A stretch of DNA of 7,750 bases, taken from a bacterium. GTDB lineage: Bacteria > Verrucomicrobiota > Verrucomicrobiae > Opitutales > Opitutaceae. Each line of letters starts with the position of its first letter. Position 1 is the stretch's first letter. Below, one piece after another: positions 4,925 to 7,750 of this stretch. The position numbers and the translations under genes are program-made. The stretch covers positions 1-7,750 of the forward strand of contig JAJXYI010000493.1 in NCBI GenBank assembly GCA_021780625.1, given 5' to 3'. Under the pieces are notes generated by a model. The model worked only from the letters and a program-made list of their open reading frames with translations, had not been told where the DNA came from and did not search any database.

Positions 4925-6784
4925 TCAACCGTGCGGGGTGTCGCTGGAGCGCAGTCGAGCGAGCCAGCCTCGCTCCACAACGTGGTCCTCGTGCAGGCGG
5001 TGGAGGCGTGCGTTGAGCACGGCCGTGCGTCCCAGGTAGCCGACGAGCCTGCGGGGATCGTCGCGGCTGACCACGGGCAGGCGACCGCAACCGCGTTTGA
5101 GCATGCGATTGAGGGCCTCGTCGACGGGTTCGTCCGGGAAGGCGACCTCGGGGTCGCGCGTGCCGGCGTCGAGCACCGACGATTGGCCGGACGGATCCTT
5201 GTCGAAGGCTTTCACGAGGTCGGCGCGGGTCACGATGCCGACGAGCTTGTGGTCGTCGTCCACCAGCGGGAAGGCTGGGTGCCGCAGCAGGCCCGGCTCG
5301 CCGTTGGCGATACGTTCGGAAAGATCGGCAACGAGGGTCGAGGCCGGAATGGACAGCGCCTCCTCGTCCATGACGAGGCCGACGGAGATCTGCTTGAATG
5401 CGTCCGCCTCGTATTCCTGGTTCACGGGCAGGCCCTTGCGGGCGAGGCTGAGGGTCATCACGGAATGTTTCATGAGCGCGAGTGCGACGCCGTTGGCGAC
5501 GACGACGACGAGCATGAGCGGGAGGACGGCGTTGTAGGAACGCGTCATTTCGAAGGCGAAGAGGATGAATGTGAATGGCGCGCGAGCGGCGGCGCCGAAG
5601 AACGCCGCCATGCACAGGATGGCGCACGCGGCGGGCGAGAGCGCAGCAGCGGGGACGAGGGCGTTCACTGCGAAGGCGAAGATCGAGCCCAGCGCGGCGC
5701 CGCTCATGAACATCGGTGCGAGCGTGCCGCCGGAAGTCCGCGAGCCCAGAGCGGTCAGGATCGCCATCGGCTTGAACACCAGGATGAGTGCCACGGCCAG
5801 CACTGCCAGCCGGCCGTTCAGGATGTCCGCGATGATTCCGTAGCCCGAGCCCAGCGTCTGCGGGACGAGGTAGCCGATCACGCCCAGGCCCAGCCCACCG
5901 AGGGCGGGCCACCACATTTCGTCGAGCCCGACCTTGTGAAGCAGTTCGAACGCGTCCTCGGACCATTCGAGCGCGCGAACGAAACCCACAGCCGCGAGGC
6001 CTGCGATGACGCCGAGCAGCAGGTACCAGGGCAGTTCGTGCACGAAGCCGAAGGCGACCGGATCGAGCGCGACCATCGGCGCCCGGCCGAGCAGCATGAA
6101 TCGGACGCTGGTCGCGAGCGTGGTGGCGATGACGAGCGGGATGAAGGAGCGCGGCTTGTATTCGAACAGGATCAGCTCGATCGCGAGCAGCACCGCGGCG
6201 ATCGGTGTGCTGAAGGTCGCCGCGAGGCCGGCGGCCGCGCCCGCCGCGAGCAGGGTCTTGCGTTCGGACACCGTGAGGTGCAGCACCTGCCCGATCACCG
6301 AGCCGACCGCGCCGCCGGTCTGGATGATCGGCCCCTCGACGCCGAACGGACCGCCCGTGCCGATGACGACCGCGGAGGAGGCGGGTTTGAGCACCGCGAT
6401 CTCGGGGTCGATCTTGCTCCGATTGTACAACACCGACTCGATGACTGCGTCGATGCCGTGCCCGCAGATCTTGCGCGAGCCGAACCGGGCCATCAGGCCG
6501 ACGACCAGGCCGCCGATCGCGGGGATCAGGATCACCCAGGCGTGCAGGTGCACCGTGGTGGGCACGCTTTCGGAGAACGACCAGCGCCCGTAGAACGCGA
6601 GGTTGGTGATCAGGCCGATCAGCCTGAACAGGACATAGGCCACTGCGCCGACGAACGCGCCGAGCGCGCCCGCGAGCACCGACAGCACGGTCAGCCGCCG
6701 GAGCGGCGCGCCGGCCGCGTCGGTTTCATCCCAGGGAGGGAGCTTTGCAGTGGATGCGGAGTGGGTGGAGGACGTGGGCTTCAC
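4925..6784 (-). CDS. CLC-family chloride channel/transporter with C-terminal CBS pair
   Basis: This is a complete CLC membrane protein of 619 residues from the GTG at 6784-6782, 29 bases after the stop of the paralogous upstream gene. Hydrophobic helices begin near residue 31 (LTVLSVLAGALGAFVGAVAY). CLC signatures follow in order: GHGIDAVIES at 108-117 (counterpart of GSGIPE), FGVEGPI at 147-153 with the gating glutamate at 150, PIAAVLLAIELILFEY at 194-209, GGTLAPMFMSGAALG at 352-366, and FFGAAARAPFTFILFAFEMT at 395-414. Two CBS domains fill about 466-595 (FPLVDDDHKLVGIVTRADLV; GCGRLPVVSRDD), suggesting nucleotide-dependent control. By hand alignment the inner proton glutamate (Glu203 in E. 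coli ClcA) is leucine here, and the Pro of the first motif is Asp; this may mean channel-like behaviour or different coupling. The frame is open further upstream, but that part is a shadow of the neighbouring gene. Family certain; ion and mechanism uncertain. Confidence 0.93.
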   Translation of the reverse strand: MKPTSSTHSASTAKLPPWDETDAAGAPLRRLTVLSVLAGALGAFVGAVAYVLFRLIGLITNLAFYGRWSFSESVPTTVHLHAWVILIPAIGGLVVGLMARFGSRKICGHGIDAVIESVLYNRSKIDPEIAVLKPASSAVVIGTGGPFGVEGPIIQTGGAVGSVIGQVLHLTVSERKTLLAAGAAAGLAATFSTPIAAVLLAIELILFEYKPRSFIPLVIATTLATSVRFMLLGRAPMVALDPVAFGFVHELPWYLLLGVIAGLAAVGFVRALEWSEDAFELLHKVGLDEMWWPALGGLGLGVIGYLVPQTLGSGYGIIADILNGRLAVLAVALILVFKPMAILTALGSRTSGGTLAPMFMSGAALGSIFAFAVNALVPAAALSPAACAILCMAAFFGAAARAPFTFILFAFEMTRSYNAVLPLMLVVVVANGVALALMKHSVMTLSLARKGLPVNQEYEADAFKQISVGLVMDEEALSIPASTLVADLSERIANGEPGLLRHPAFPLVDDDHKLVGIVTRADLVKAFDKDPSGQSSVLDAGTRDPEVAFPDEPVDEALNRMLKRGCGRLPVVSRDDPRRLVGYLGRTAVLNARLHRLHEDHVVERGWLARLRSSDTPHG

Positions 6785-6813
6785 GAAAAAATGAAGGGAG
6801 TGCCGCGCAGGGA

Positions 6814-7750
6814 TCAGCGCGCATGGAGCCGCGCCCGAAGCACGGCGGAGCGTCCGAGGTAGCCGATGATGCGCCCGGGATCTTCGGGTGCGACGACCGG
6901 AAGGCGGCCACAGTCGCGGTCGAGCATGCGGTCGAGCGCCTCGCTCACCAGTTCGTCCGGCCGGGCCACCTCGGGATGCGCGGTGCCCGCTTCGGCAAGC
7001 GTGCTCGAGCCCGACGGATCGCGCTCGAGGGACTTCAGGACGTCGCCGCGCGTGATCAATCCCGCCAGGCGGCCCTCGGGGTCGGCGAGCAGGTACGCGG
7101 AGGACCGTGCGACCGCCGGTTCGCAGCCCGCGATCCGGGAGGAGAGCTCGTGCACCGTCATGTCCGCGGGGAGCGTCACGGGGTCCCGTTCCATGACCTG
7201 GCCGACCGTGATGCGCTGAAACACATCGGCCTCGTAGTCCTGGTTCACGAGCCGGCCCCGGCGGATCAGCTTCTCGGTCATGATCGTCGACCGGCCCATG
7301 AGCAGCAGCGTGACGACCTCGGCAACCGCGACGACGAGCATGAGTGGGAGGACGGATTCGTAGTTTCGGGTGATCTCGAAGACGAAGACGATGAGCGTGA
7401 ACGGCGCGCGAGCGGCGGCGCCGAAGAACGCGGCCATCGCCACCAGCGCGCAGGCGGAGGGCGAGAGGGCGCTGGCCGGAACGAAGTGGTTCACGACGTG
7501 GGCGAACAGGCAGCCGAAGCCCGCGCCGGTCATGAACATGGGGGCGAGGAGTCCGCCCGAGGTGCCCGAGCCCAGCGAGATGAGCAGGGCGAGCGGCTTG
7601 GCGATGACCACCAGCAGGAGGACCGTGAGGGCGAGCCGGTCGTTGAGTATCTGGGAAATGGATTCGTAGCCGACGCCGAGCACACGCGGGACGAACAGGC
7701 CGATGAGCCCCAGCCCGAGGCCGCCGATCGCCGGCCACCAGAACGGGCTC
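6814..7750 (-). CDS. CLC-family chloride channel/transporter with CBS pair, N-terminal half outside the window
   Basis: The last 311 residues of a second CLC protein are present; the frame is open to the right edge (first complete codon at 7749) and the start is outside. The first visible residues, PFWWPAIGGLGLGLIGLFVP, align with EMWWPALGGLGLGVIGYLVP of the downstream paralogue. GTSGGLLAPMFMTGAGFG is the anion-site helix region, and FFGAAARAPFTLIVFVFEIT is the conserved late helix pair. Two CBS domains follow (AYLLADPEGRLAGLITRGDV; CGRLPVVAPEDPGRIIGYLG). The gating-glutamate segment and the inner glutamate position lie outside the window and cannot be judged. The gene ends only 29 bases before the GTG of the second CLC gene, so the two are probably co-transcribed, and the pair looks like an old tandem duplication. 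It may form heterodimers with its neighbour, since CLC proteins are dimeric; that is inference. Confidence 0.93.
   Translation of the reverse strand, partial: SPFWWPAIGGLGLGLIGLFVPRVLGVGYESISQILNDRLALTVLLLVVIAKPLALLISLGSGTSGGLLAPMFMTGAGFGCLFAHVVNHFVPASALSPSACALVAMAAFFGAAARAPFTLIVFVFEITRNYESVLPLMLVVAVAEVVTLLLMGRSTIMTEKLIRRGRLVNQDYEADVFQRITVGQVMERDPVTLPADMTVHELSSRIAGCEPAVARSSAYLLADPEGRLAGLITRGDVLKSLERDPSGSSTLAEAGTAHPEVARPDELVSEALDRMLDRDCGRLPVVAPEDPGRIIGYLGRSAVLRARLHAR

Noticed and set aside
4833..5966. Upstream extension of the DGPF frame to a 499-residue protein
   Set aside because: The extension is a shadow of the CLC gene; the DGPF family is about 120 residues and starts at the ATG at 4832.
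4916..6862. A very long plus-strand open frame (about 648 residues) opposite the CLC gene
   Set aside because: It is antisense to a gene with clear CLC and CBS motifs. Its product is rich in His, Glu, Gly and Arg with no recognisable domain, as expected for a shadow frame in GC-rich DNA.
6785..7738. Reading the complete CLC gene as a 937-residue protein starting at 7738
   Set aside because: The first 300 or so residues are an Arg/Pro-rich shadow of the upstream CLC gene in another frame; membrane helices begin only after the GTG at 6784.

Overview
The window is GC-rich chromosomal DNA from a bacterium. It is densely packed, and all genes but one lie on the minus strand. Proteins are readily placed in families but species cannot be read directly. 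High GC, weak Shine-Dalgarno signals, and an intergenic repeat of the CTTCGTTTCCTTCTGTT type (which I associate from memory with Verrucomicrobiota/Planctomycetota-like genomes) make a Verrucomicrobiota (Opitutales-like) source a reasonable but unproven guess.

Layout from left to right. (1) 2-379, plus strand: the last 125 residues of a DabA-type (DUF2309/UPF0753) inorganic-carbon transport protein, cut by the window edge. (2) 385-897, minus: purE, convergent with dabA, with only 5 bases between the stop codons; one perfect 8-bp hairpin covers both stops. (3) 898-1215: a 318-bp gene-free spacer, bounded almost exactly by a pair of ~40-bp inverted repeats and holding a third copy inside. (4) 1216-2409, minus: purK. 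PurK and PurE together convert AIR to CAIR in purine synthesis; the gene order is purK then purE, and the spacer looks like a repeat cassette inserted between two genes that would otherwise be about 6 bp apart.

(5) 2541-4832, minus: a compact regulatory operon, transcribed in the order DGPF/YCII-domain protein, possible small protein, TfoX-N-domain protein, ECF42-type sigma factor with a C-terminal DUF6596/TPR-like extension. The last three reading frames are joined by ATGA and GTGA stop/start overlaps. ECF42 sigma factors are known to be genomically coupled to DGPF proteins, so the sigma factor probably controls this operon; a TGTC...CGTC element lies upstream of the DGPF gene.

(6) 4925-7750, minus: two tandem CLC-family anion channel/transporter genes with C-terminal CBS pairs. 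The upstream copy (6814 to the edge) lacks its N-terminal half because of the window boundary; the downstream copy (4925-6784) is complete. They are clear paralogues, separated by 29 bp.

No tRNA, rRNA, CRISPR array, transposase or phage gene was seen. The most unusual parts are the inverted-repeat cassette between purK and purE, the shared stop-codon palindrome of dabA/purE, and the DGPF-TfoX-ECF42 operon with an unassigned small frame.
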